DNA of 37,764 nucleotides from assembly GCA_903873945.1 (NCBI GenBank), contig CAIQQM010000214.1:1-37764 (forward strand), in the 5' to 3' direction. This DNA is from an uncultured Verrucomicrobiota bacterium. Its GTDB lineage: Bacteria; Verrucomicrobiota; Verrucomicrobiia; Limisphaerales; UBA8199. The position numbers were made by a program, and so were the translations under genes. This document shows, one piece after another, positions 10,798-19,456 of the stretch; the first letter of the stretch is position 1, and each line of letters opens with the position of its first letter. The notes under the pieces are model-generated. The model saw nothing but the letters and a program-made list of their open reading frames with translations, searched no databases and was not told the origin of the DNA.

Positions 10798-11637
10798 TCA
10801 CTTCAGCCCGATCTTGCAGGTTCCCTCCGGGCATGACGCGAGGGACTGTTGTTCGAATTCGCGGTAAGTGCCCAAACGGTCCATCAACAGATCGAAGTCA
10901 ACCTCGTGACCATCGAATTCCGGGCCGTCCACGCAAGCGAACTTCGTCTGGTGTCCCACATCGACCCGGCAGCCGCCGCACATCCCTGTGCCATCCACCA
11001 TCACCGGGTTGAGGGATACAATCGTACGGACGCCAAGAGGTTTCGTCAGCTTTACCACAGCGCGCATCATTGGGACAGGGCCAACGGCATAGACAATATT
11101 GATGCCGCCGTGGGCAAGTTCGTCTTTGGCCGCGTCTGTAACAAACCCATGCCGCCCATAGCTCCCGTCGTCGGTGCAGACAATCACTTTGCCCAACCGA
11201 TGCAGCTCGGGCTCAAAAATGACCCATTCTTTCGAGCGCCCGCCGATGATGCTGAGCACGTCCACGCCACGCTGGTGCAATCCCTGGGCAATGGGATGCA
11301 CCACAGCCGTACCGACACCACCGCCGATGCACAAGGCCCGGCCCGACGCAATCAGTTCCGTCGGGTGCCCGAGCGGCCCGGAAATGTCCGTAATCGCCTC
11401 ACCGGGTTCGAGCGCGACCAAGTCCTGTGTGCTTTTACCCACCGCCTGGATAACCAACGCAATAGTGCCAGCTCCGAGGTCAGCGTCCGCGATTGTCAAC
11501 GGGATGCGTTCCGCTCCTTCACCCCGCCGGACGATGACGAACTGGCCGGGCCGGCGGATTTGGGCAATGCGCGGCGCCTCGACATCGAGGCGCGTGACAT
11601 TCGGGCTCAGGCGAGCCTTGGCGGTGATTTTATGCAT
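10798..11637 (-). CDS. Sulfide/dihydroorotate dehydrogenase-like FAD/NAD-binding protein, NfnA (SudB)-like
   Basis: ORF 10798..11673 with probable start MHKITAKARLS at 11637; GQFVIVRRGEGAERIPLTIAD and Cys cluster MCGGCRVDVGHQTKFACVDGPEFDGHEVDF. Confidence 0.87.
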   Translation of the reverse strand: MHKITAKARLSPNVTRLDVEAPRIAQIRRPGQFVIVRRGEGAERIPLTIADADLGAGTIALVIQAVGKSTQDLVALEPGEAITDISGPLGHPTELIASGRALCIGGGVGTAVVHPIAQGLHQRGVDVLSIIGGRSKEWVIFEPELHRLGKVIVCTDDGSYGRHGFVTDAAKDELAHGGINIVYAVGPVPMMRAVVKLTKPLGVRTIVSLNPVMVDGTGMCGGCRVDVGHQTKFACVDGPEFDGHEVDFDLLMDRLGTYREFEQQSLASCPEGTCKIGLK

Positions 11638-11880
11638 GTAAAAGTATCGCTTGAAACCGGCAAGGCGTTGCACCCAAGACTATTTCATCAAAGCCCGGGC
11701 CCGCTGAGAACTTCAGCGCCACAATGCACGAATGACCAGATTCTTGATTTCAAGACCGACCAGCATGGCAACCATTTTCCCCTGAGTCAACTTTCTTGGG
11801 TTCCGGTTGCGGACTCTCTGTCGGCACATTGATGCCGATACGGGTCGGATGGCGGTTGAAACAATGCGCGCCGGAATCAG

Positions 11881-13425
11881 CTAAACGGCCACTTTAAGGT
11901 GGGTAATGCGGAAGATAGCGCCTCGGGGAACGTTGGGCAGGCATTCGATTTCCCAGCCGTGAGCCAGGACAATCTGTTGCACGACGGCCAATCCCAACCC
12001 GGTGCCCTTTTTCTGAGTAGTGAAATAGGGCTTGAAGATCTCAGTACGACGCTCGGGGGGAACGCCGGGACCGTTATCGCGCACCTCGAGGGAAGCCTCG
12101 GTTCCATTGCGTTTCCCGGCCACTACCTGGATCTCGCCGCCCTCGTCAACCGCTTGAGACGCATTAAGAAGCAGGTTGAAAAGCGCCTGGCGGAGCAATT
12201 GTTCGTCCGCCTCAATCCTAAGCGCGTCGCCGCCAACCTCCAGTTTGATTTTCTTCTCCTCGAGGTCGTAGGTAAGGGCGCGAACGACTTCATTCACGAC
12301 GGAGCTGAGGGCGAGAACAGAACGGCGGACTTCGCGCGGACGCGAATAGTTGATGAACTCGTTCAATTGCGCGGCGACTTTGTCGGCTTCATCGATGATC
12401 TCACGCGATTTTCTCTGAACCTCGGGAGGGGAACCGGGCTGTTTGGAGAGCATCTGGGCCAGGCCGCGAATAATGTTGAGCGGGTTGCGGGTTTCGTGGG
12501 CGAGACCGGCGGCAGCGAGATTCATTTCCTTGAGGTGGGTGTTGAGTTCGCTTGCGCGGACAAGGCGGATCTGGAGGTCGGCGGACTTGGCAAGGTTGCG
12601 CCAGGCGAGGCTTGAGCCGAGAGCGGAGACGGTAGCGAGCACAAAGATGATCCAACGCAGCCTGAGATCATTGGCGCGCGCAGTTTCGAAAGCGTCCGTG
12701 GACAGGGCAAGAACGAGGGCATGCAAAGCGCGTTGTTCGACGAGGGATTGGTATTCCTTTTCATCCATCCCGCGCAACCAGGGCGGGCGCCGCGGTCGTG
12801 AGCCCCTTTCTTCAGGAGGAGGGCCGACGGGCTCGCCGGGAAACGGAGCGGTCAACGCCGCCAAGTTCGAAGAGGTTGTCGAGTCTTGAGAGTCGGGCGG
12901 CGGGCGGCGAGGGAATCTGCCACGAAAGCTCTCGGGCGCGTTGTTGGTCAGGCCTCGCAAAGGCGGGAGCACCACTGTCGGATTCGTAGAGCCTTCGGAG
13001 CTAAGGCTCGTGCCGAGGTCCACCGGAGTCACGATAGTGACGGTCTTGCGTCCCCAACGTTCTCCTTCCTGCAGGATATCCTTTTGCCCAAAATCGATGG
13101 GGCGGCCGGCGGAAGCGACGGGCTCACCAGCAGCGTTCAGGAGAGCAATGGAGATGAGGTCGCTGGATTTGACGAGCTCGTTGGTGCGGCCGTTGACAAG
13201 TTCATCCAGAACGGGCTCGAGGCGTTCCTGCAAGACGGCACCGCGAAAGCGCATGCCGCGGATGCAGGCGCTGACGGTGTTGGCGATGTCTTTGGCGCGG
13301 TTCCGGAGGTCGGCCTTCGCAGCATTGGTGATGCGCGCATGTTCTTCAAGCTGCCAGGTCACGACCAGCGCCCAGACAGCCGCGAGAAGTCCGTAAACCA
13401 CCAGGTTACGACGAGCTATTTTCAT
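11881..13425 (-). CDS. Membrane sensor histidine kinase (ZraS/NtrB-like)
   Basis: 514 aa; N-terminal TM, TM near LRLRWIIFVLATVSALGSSLAW, H-box AAGLAHETRNPLNIIRGLAQML, N-box LFNLLLNASQAV, G boxes DNGPGVPPE and GTGLGLAVVQQIVLAHG. Confidence 0.93.
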   Translation of the reverse strand: MKIARRNLVVYGLLAAVWALVVTWQLEEHARITNAAKADLRNRAKDIANTVSACIRGMRFRGAVLQERLEPVLDELVNGRTNELVKSSDLISIALLNAAGEPVASAGRPIDFGQKDILQEGERWGRKTVTIVTPVDLGTSLSSEGSTNPTVVLPPLRGLTNNAPESFRGRFPRRPPPDSQDSTTSSNLAALTAPFPGEPVGPPPEERGSRPRRPPWLRGMDEKEYQSLVEQRALHALVLALSTDAFETARANDLRLRWIIFVLATVSALGSSLAWRNLAKSADLQIRLVRASELNTHLKEMNLAAAGLAHETRNPLNIIRGLAQMLSKQPGSPPEVQRKSREIIDEADKVAAQLNEFINYSRPREVRRSVLALSSVVNEVVRALTYDLEEKKIKLEVGGDALRIEADEQLLRQALFNLLLNASQAVDEGGEIQVVAGKRNGTEASLEVRDNGPGVPPERRTEIFKPYFTTQKKGTGLGLAVVQQIVLAHGWEIECLPNVPRGAIFRITHLKVAV

Positions 13426-13441
13426 GCGTCAATGAATCGAA

Positions 13442-14764
13442 TCAGTTTGGCACGCTGGACGGGCTGGTTTTGCCTTTGCTGGATTTTCCGGGTGCGGGGA
13501 CAGGGCTCTGTTGTGCTGGCAGCGCGTCAATGAACTTGTCCAGATCGCGCTGATCAAAGGACTTGGGGGCATCGGTCTTTGCTCTTTCAGCGGCAGTCAG
13601 CGCAGCCAGTTCGGTGGGTGATTGAACGATGTATGGCGTCAGGAAAATAATGAGCTCAGTTTGACTGTCGTTTTTCACTGAGTGCTTGAAGAGGTTACCC
13701 AGCAGGGGGATATCGCCGAGGATAGGAATCTTCGTGTCGGTTTTTGCCTTCGAGCTTGTCATCATACCGCCAAGGATGACGGTTTGTCCCGAGGGAGTGA
13801 CGGCGACCGTGTTAGCGGAACGTGTTTCGATATAGGGGACAGTGATGCCTTGCGAGATGGTTTGGGTTTGGGTTGGGTCGACTGAGGAAACCTCGGGGTT
13901 GATAATCATCTCGACCATGCCATCCGAAGTGATAAAAGGAGTCACATTCAGGATGATGCCCACATTCTGGTACGTATAGGCCTCAATGGGAGTGCCATTC
14001 AAGCCATTATAAGAGACGCTGGTGACGAGCGGCACCTGCTCGCCGGAGAAGATTTGCGCCGGCTGGTTATTCCGGGCAAGGATGGAAGGGCGCGACAACA
14101 CCTTCGTGCTTCCGGATTGGGCAATGGCACGCACAGTCGCCTGGTAATTTGCGCCAAGGACCTGATACAGACCGGCGGCACCCGCGCCTACGCCGGTTGA
14201 CTGGAAACTGGAAATGGGCTGTCCGACGGCATTGTACTGCAAATTGGAGGGGGCGGTGTTGAGTCCGCTGAGACCAAACACATTGGCGGCATTGGCAATC
14301 GGCTGATTGCCGGTGCCAGTCCAACCTCCCTCGACACCGATATCGGAACCCTGATTGCGAGTGACCTCGAGGAACACAACCTTGATGAGGACCTGGGGCT
14401 TGGGCTTATCCAGATTTGTCAACACCTGCATCACATAAGGCATGGCCTCCTCCGGAGCGATAACGACGACCCGGCGGGTTTCGGGGTCGATGGTAAAATA
14501 GGCGTCGGGGATGGTGCCATTGGCAGGATATTGCCGGGAAACGACATTGCCACTGCCAGCGCTCGACGTGCTGCGACCAGCGGCGCTCCCGCTAGTGCCG
14601 CCACCACCACCGAAACCGCCGCCGCCAAAACCACCTCCGCCACCCGTTCCGCCGCCCCCGGTTCCGCCGGCTCTCTGTTGCGCCTGGATATCGAGCGCGG
14701 CGCACAAACCGAGGCTCAAGATGCAGATGAGGCACTTAAGCCATTTCGAGTATATCGTAATCAT
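13442..14764 (-). CDS. Secretin channel half of split GspD: signal peptide, Gly-rich linker, partial N-domain, secretin domain
   Basis: ORF 13442..14806; probable start MITIYSKWLKCLICILSLGLCAALDIQAQ at 14764, preceded by GAGG. Secretin motifs VLSRPSILARNNQPAQIFSGEQVPLVTS, SANTVAVTPSGQTVILGGMMTSSKAKTDTKIPILGDIPLLGNLFKHSVKNDSQTELIIFLTPYIV. Confidence 0.9.
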   Translation of the reverse strand: MITIYSKWLKCLICILSLGLCAALDIQAQQRAGGTGGGGTGGGGGFGGGGFGGGGGTSGSAAGRSTSSAGSGNVVSRQYPANGTIPDAYFTIDPETRRVVVIAPEEAMPYVMQVLTNLDKPKPQVLIKVVFLEVTRNQGSDIGVEGGWTGTGNQPIANAANVFGLSGLNTAPSNLQYNAVGQPISSFQSTGVGAGAAGLYQVLGANYQATVRAIAQSGSTKVLSRPSILARNNQPAQIFSGEQVPLVTSVSYNGLNGTPIEAYTYQNVGIILNVTPFITSDGMVEMIINPEVSSVDPTQTQTISQGITVPYIETRSANTVAVTPSGQTVILGGMMTSSKAKTDTKIPILGDIPLLGNLFKHSVKNDSQTELIIFLTPYIVQSPTELAALTAAERAKTDAPKSFDQRDLDKFIDALPAQQSPVPAPGKSSKGKTSPSSVPN

Positions 14765-14818
14765 GTTTACCTCGCCGTTGTTGTTAGTTGATAACTTTGG
14801 ATTCAAATGGGCCTCCAG

Positions 14819-16486
14819 TTAGTTGCCGGTTGCGCTGCGAGAGCCGGTAGACCCAAGTGTTGTGGTACTGATAGTCGACGGCTGCGTTTGAGTCGCGCGC
14901 TGCGTGAGCGGGTTATTCTGCCCCAACAACGAGCGGCTGCTGCTGGAGTTCATACGGACAGTGCTGCGATTGAACAGATCAGAGAGAGCCTGCTGGACGT
15001 CCTGCGGGTCGGCGTTTTGCAGGTCATAGACGCCGACGACTTCTTTTCTGCCAGCCGCGGAATCCAGCTCCTCGATCATCTCGGTAATCTGGGGCATGAG
15101 CGTCTTCGAGGCGGTGACAATCAGTCTCGAAGTGCGTGGGTCCGGCACGGCAAGGACGCGTCCAAGTTTCTTTTCCCGATCGCTGCCGCCAGTCGTGGTG
15201 GTGGCAGCGCCTCCCCGCTGCCCGCCAAATCCGCCGCGGAAGAAAAACGGGAATTGGTTCTGATTGCCGCTGCTTGAGCTGGTGTCGTCAGGAAAGAGCT
15301 GGGAGAACTGATTGGCCAGCTCGGTAGGGTCGGCGTTTTTCAGGGTGAAGACCTTCAACTCGGTAACATCAGTGACCGGCTGGTCGATTTTATCGACGGT
15401 TTCGGCAATCGTACCCAGCAAATCAGCCGGGGCACTGACGATGAGCGAATTCGAGCGTTCATCGGCGACGGCGGTGACGCGCGTGGCAGCAGCGCCAGTG
15501 CCAGTGCTGCTGCGGCCACCGGCAGCAGTGTTCCCGCCGCCACCACCTCCGCCTCGTGCGCCGCCGAACATGTTGAAAAGAGCACCTCGACCGCCACCCC
15601 CACCGCCGCCGGTTTGAGTTGATTGAGACGGGGTGAACAATTGCGTAATGAGCGCGGCCAGATCCTTGGCATCAGCATACCGCAACGGCATGACTCTAAT
15701 TGATGAGACGCTGGCAATAGAGGTGTCGAGCGCCGTGACGATTTTGAGCATGCGTTTGATGTCGCTCTTGGTGGCCACCATGATGAGGCTATTGGCGCTT
15801 TCATTGACAGAGAGAGTCGCGGAAGTGGGGAGCAGCACTTCAAGGTTAGCCATTAACTGCGTGGCGTTGGCATACCGGACGGGGATGATTTGCGTCACCA
15901 CTTCATCCGATTTTTCAACGTCCGCGGGATCGTTGCCGGTAACGACTTCGAGATCCGGAGATGTTTTCGCGGATTCCATTGAAATGATCGTTAGAATCCG
16001 TCCGTTACGGCTCACTGCGTACCCATTTTTCTTCAGGACGGAATTGAGCAACTCGACCGTCTCATCTTTGGTGAGGGGCTCTTTGCTCCAGATTTCGACC
16101 GTGCCTTTGACATCGGTTGTCTTGTTGATAACGAAGCCGGCGGCATCACTCAGGTAATCCAGGATGAGGTTGAGGGGTGCGCCGCGGAAATTGAGGCGCA
16201 AACCATTTGTGGTATTTTCGGCGACGATTGTGGGTGGCGGAGTATTTGTAGCGCCTGCCGGGACCGAGACGGACGCAACAGGGGCGGAGGCCGGATTTGT
16301 GCTGACCGTCACGGCCTGGCTCGCCGTGGATGGAAGCGGAGCTTGCTGACTCGCGGCAGCGACATTGGTCGCGGCCAGGACAACCGGAGTGTCTTTGGCC
16401 GGCGTGCCGGGAGCAGGCTGCGCCGTCAGAATCTGAGTGCCTGCGCAAAGCCAGGCAATGAGTGAGAAGAATTTCATTGTTTTCAT
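14819..16486 (-). CDS. Secretin N-terminal (N0 plus serial N1-like domains) half of split GspD
   Basis: Signal peptide; N0-like LRLNFRGAPLNLILDYLSDAAGFVINKTTDVKGTVEIWSKEPLTKDETVELLNSVL; N-domains IIPVRYANATQLMANLEVLLP, VMPLRYADAKDLAALITQLF, VFTLKNADPTELANQFSQLFPDD; Gly-rich insertions; no secretin barrel. Confidence 0.88.
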   Translation of the reverse strand: MKTMKFFSLIAWLCAGTQILTAQPAPGTPAKDTPVVLAATNVAAASQQAPLPSTASQAVTVSTNPASAPVASVSVPAGATNTPPPTIVAENTTNGLRLNFRGAPLNLILDYLSDAAGFVINKTTDVKGTVEIWSKEPLTKDETVELLNSVLKKNGYAVSRNGRILTIISMESAKTSPDLEVVTGNDPADVEKSDEVVTQIIPVRYANATQLMANLEVLLPTSATLSVNESANSLIMVATKSDIKRMLKIVTALDTSIASVSSIRVMPLRYADAKDLAALITQLFTPSQSTQTGGGGGGGRGALFNMFGGARGGGGGGGNTAAGGRSSTGTGAAATRVTAVADERSNSLIVSAPADLLGTIAETVDKIDQPVTDVTELKVFTLKNADPTELANQFSQLFPDDTSSSSGNQNQFPFFFRGGFGGQRGGAATTTTGGSDREKKLGRVLAVPDPRTSRLIVTASKTLMPQITEMIEELDSAAGRKEVVGVYDLQNADPQDVQQALSDLFNRSTVRMNSSSSRSLLGQNNPLTQRATQTQPSTISTTTLGSTGSRSATGN

Positions 16487-16492
16487 ATAACG

Positions 16493-17476
16493 TTATTCCT
16501 GTTCCCGTCGCTGCATCATTCTCTTGATTATATCGCTTTCGGCGCCGCTGGAGGCGGCCGCAGAGGTTGTAGTCGTGGCCGGGGTTGGACCCGGGTTGGC
16601 CGCGTAGGTTTCGGCCCGGCTTACCGGATGCCAATCCCCTTCCTCCTCACGGCGCATTTGCCAACCCACGCCGAGTTCCACTTCGTTGGTTCCGGACGAT
16701 AGTTTGACTGTGTTCGGGGTAATGCTGGCAATTTTGTAGCCCGCAATCGCATCAGCGGTCTTGAGGGCTTTCGTATAATCGGAGCTCGTGCCGTCAAAGA
16801 ACGCAAATATGCCCTTCTCGTAACTCATGATACCCGCGAGCCTGAAGGATTCGACGGGAGCCGTCCGCTGGCGAGCCATTCCGGGCCGGTGTGGAACGCG
16901 ATTGGGGTCAAAAATATTCCTGTCCGCCACAATTTTGAAGGAAGCGTAGTCGAGTTTCAAGGGAGCGTTGTTCGTGCCTGCCGTCACAGCGCTTGCCACG
17001 GGAGCGCTAACTGCGTAAGAGCCGTTAGTCTGGGACTGCCGCTGGCGGCGGGAGCGACGAGAGCGGCGGCTGGGTTGGCTGTTAGTGCTCTTCTGAACGG
17101 AACCGCCGGCTTGCGACATAACAGTTGCCGGCGCGGCATTATCGGTTTGCGCCGCATCGTCCGGCTGGGAAATATCCTCAGCCTCCGTGACGTCATTGGT
17201 CGAAGAGGCAGGGGTTGTTTCCTGAGCTGTGACGAGCAAGCCGCTTATCAGGCCGACCAGCAGAACACTCCAAAGCCGCCAAGCTCTCTGCGACCGCCGC
17301 AACCCGATAACCGCCAACGCGTTTCCGTCGAAGGGTTTTGAGTTTTGCTCGAAGAGCCTGCCACCCCACCAACGACGCACTTTCGCCCCGGGCGCCGCAA
17401 CTTTCCCGCTGCCGTTTTCCAGCAAGCCGGTTTTATGCTCGGAATCGACTTCGCTGCTTGTTGGTTTCGACTTCAT
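16493..17476 (-). CDS. GspC/PilP-like inner-membrane connector protein
   Basis: 327 aa; one TM (LWSVLLVGLISGLLVTAQ), basic RRSRRSRRQRQS linker, HR-like domain FKIVADRNIFDPNR...FRLAGIMSYEKGIFAFFDG...ASITPNTVKLSSGTNEVELGVGWQM; between gspM and secretin genes. Confidence 0.7.
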   Translation of the reverse strand: MKSKPTSSEVDSEHKTGLLENGSGKVAAPGAKVRRWWGGRLFEQNSKPFDGNALAVIGLRRSQRAWRLWSVLLVGLISGLLVTAQETTPASSTNDVTEAEDISQPDDAAQTDNAAPATVMSQAGGSVQKSTNSQPSRRSRRSRRQRQSQTNGSYAVSAPVASAVTAGTNNAPLKLDYASFKIVADRNIFDPNRVPHRPGMARQRTAPVESFRLAGIMSYEKGIFAFFDGTSSDYTKALKTADAIAGYKIASITPNTVKLSSGTNEVELGVGWQMRREEEGDWHPVSRAETYAANPGPTPATTTTSAAASSGAESDIIKRMMQRREQE

Positions 17477-18006
17477 TTTGCTTGCGAATTGAGAACGAGA
17501 CCGCTGATTTGCAGGCCGAGCGAAAGCTGCTGCCCTTCCTTGTCGCGCGCGGCGAGTTCCACTGACTGCAATTTGAGAGCCAGCGGTTCGCTTTCGACAC
17601 TATAAAGGAACCGGCTCAATCGGCTCAGGTCGCCCGTCGTATCGACGCGGCATTCATAGGTCATATACTCGTCACTGTCGTGTTTCCACTGAGGGGTAAT
17701 GGAGGCAATAATGACCCCAGCCTCCTGCGCCCAGCGATCAATCGCCTTGAAAACCTGTTGCTCGGCGGCCGAAGTGTTGTTCGAGAGCGTGTTGTGGGAC
17801 ATCCGATCCCAGCGGCTCCGGAGGTTCTGCGAGCGCAGCAACAACCGGTTGCCATTGGCGATATCTTTGCGCAACTCGGCGATGCGGGCCGAGCGCGCGC
17901 TCCACGATTTGGCAAGCGGCGTCAAGACCAGCCGGTCACCCGCGAACAGGCCAATGGCCGTCGCCGCGAGGATGATCAGCAGTTTCTGGCGGTTCTCAAT
18001 TTGCAT
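17473..18006 (-). CDS. GspM/PilO-like T2SS assembly protein
   Basis: Start at MQIENRQKLLIILAATAIGLFAGDRLVL (18006), overlapping the end of the upstream GspL-like gene; TM, coiled coil, PilO-like C-terminal domain. The longer ORF start at 18210 lies inside gspL. Confidence 0.72.
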   Translation of the reverse strand: MQIENRQKLLIILAATAIGLFAGDRLVLTPLAKSWSARSARIAELRKDIANGNRLLLRSQNLRSRWDRMSHNTLSNNTSAAEQQVFKAIDRWAQEAGVIIASITPQWKHDSDEYMTYECRVDTTGDLSRLSRFLYSVESEPLALKLQSVELAARDKEGQQLSLGLQISGLVLNSQAK

Positions 18007-19456
18007 TTTTTCCTCCCTCGTTCCAGACGAAGCTGAATGTGAATTGGAGCGCCGGCGGCTGACCGCGAGTGGCACCAAGGTTGACATCCGGAATTTGCGG
18101 CACAGTCCGCAGCCGTTCGACAGTCTTGAGCAATGCCTGGTAATTCCGCGAGGTACCCGAGCAAACGACCGTATTGAAATCGCGGATCTCGATGGTTTTG
18201 GCTGTGACACTGCCGTCCTCGGGGAAGGCTTCGGTGAGGCGTCGGAGAATGGTCAGCCCACGGATGGTGTCATCGAACCAAGGACGGTATTGTTTGATGC
18301 TGGCTTCGATGCCTTCGAGTTGGAGCACCGCCGGCTTCATCTTCGACCATTGGGCGCCAAGCCGCCAGAGTTGAAATTGCTGGACGGAAAACAACAACCC
18401 CACCAGCAGCGCCACGGAACCGGCTACGGTAAGGATAGCACGAAGCTTGCCGGAGGAATAACGCGCGGCCATTTGCTGCCACGCAGTGACCTTGGGCGGC
18501 AGAAAATCAAATGCCCCACAGCGGCCGGTCAAGCGTTCGGCAGCCAAGCTGAGGGCCGGAGACACCGCAGCGTCCTTTGGAAATTGCACACCAAATTCGT
18601 CCGCCGCATAGGCTGTAACCACTTCAACCTGCAGATTCATTGGTTCGAGGCGGAGTTCGATCTCGTCTGCGAGCTGGCGGGCGAGATCGCGCGGGCCGAA
18701 GATGCGAACCCGGCGCACGGCGGCGCGGACTTCGTCCGGCAACTGACCGAGGGTGATGCGCACCTCGCGCGCGACGAGGTCACCCTTGAGCTGGCGGAAA
18801 GAGCCCTCGGTTTCGATGGCCCCCTCCAGCGTCCGCAGGGCAATCACCCCACCACCAAAAGTTATCTGAAGGCCCACGTGGCTCTCGCCGATGGCCAGTG
18901 CCAGAACTCCGTTGGAGGAGTCCACCCCGGCTGGCTGGAGGGCGGCGATGCCCAATGCGAAAGCGGACGGCTTGAGCTTTGCCGCCTTCAGCACTTTTTC
19001 CAACACCGCAACATGGGTCCTAGGGATGCCAACCAGCATGGCGTAATCCTTACCAGCAGCCGAATGGCAGCGGGAAGTTGCGACCTGCAGCGTCTGAGCG
19101 TCGCAAGGGAACCCACGCTCGGCTTCGATCTGCAGGAAATTAGCAACGTCAGCCTCTGGCATTTGGGGGATCTCGGTATGGGTGGCGAGGACCCACTTCA
19201 AGGGCAGGCCCACAACGCAGTTGTGTTCGCGCACTTCGAGAGCATCAAGATGATTGCGAATCTCGCGGCCAACCAATTCCGGGTCGTTCGTAAGCGGGTC
19301 GAGCGAAAGCGAGACGGAGAAGGGGTGTTGAATTTCCAGGGCGCCGTTGGGGCGACGCAGGACGAGGCCGTCGAGGCGGCTTCCGTCCAGCACCAGACCC
19401 AACATCCCGGTAAGGCGTTGGCGTTTCAAAAAGTCCAATTTCGGCAGATTGATCAT
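17996..19456 (-). CDS. GspL/PilM-PilN-like T2SS inner-membrane protein
   Basis: Start MINLPKLDFLKRQ at 19456 (ATGA overlap with gspK stop); actin-like PilM-type domain, TM LRAILTVAGSVALLVGLLFSVQQFQLW, PilN-like periplasmic domain. Confidence 0.78.
   Translation of the reverse strand: MINLPKLDFLKRQRLTGMLGLVLDGSRLDGLVLRRPNGALEIQHPFSVSLSLDPLTNDPELVGREIRNHLDALEVREHNCVVGLPLKWVLATHTEIPQMPEADVANFLQIEAERGFPCDAQTLQVATSRCHSAAGKDYAMLVGIPRTHVAVLEKVLKAAKLKPSAFALGIAALQPAGVDSSNGVLALAIGESHVGLQITFGGGVIALRTLEGAIETEGSFRQLKGDLVAREVRITLGQLPDEVRAAVRRVRIFGPRDLARQLADEIELRLEPMNLQVEVVTAYAADEFGVQFPKDAAVSPALSLAAERLTGRCGAFDFLPPKVTAWQQMAARYSSGKLRAILTVAGSVALLVGLLFSVQQFQLWRLGAQWSKMKPAVLQLEGIEASIKQYRPWFDDTIRGLTILRRLTEAFPEDGSVTAKTIEIRDFNTVVCSGTSRNYQALLKTVERLRTVPQIPDVNLGATRGQPPALQFTFSFVWNEGGKNAN

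Noticed and set aside
14765-14818. Secretin split as a sequencing frameshift
   Set aside because: The downstream half has its own signal peptide and upstream GAGG, and the upstream half ends after a long Ser/Thr-rich tail; not explained by a single indel, although long-read confirmation is still advisable.
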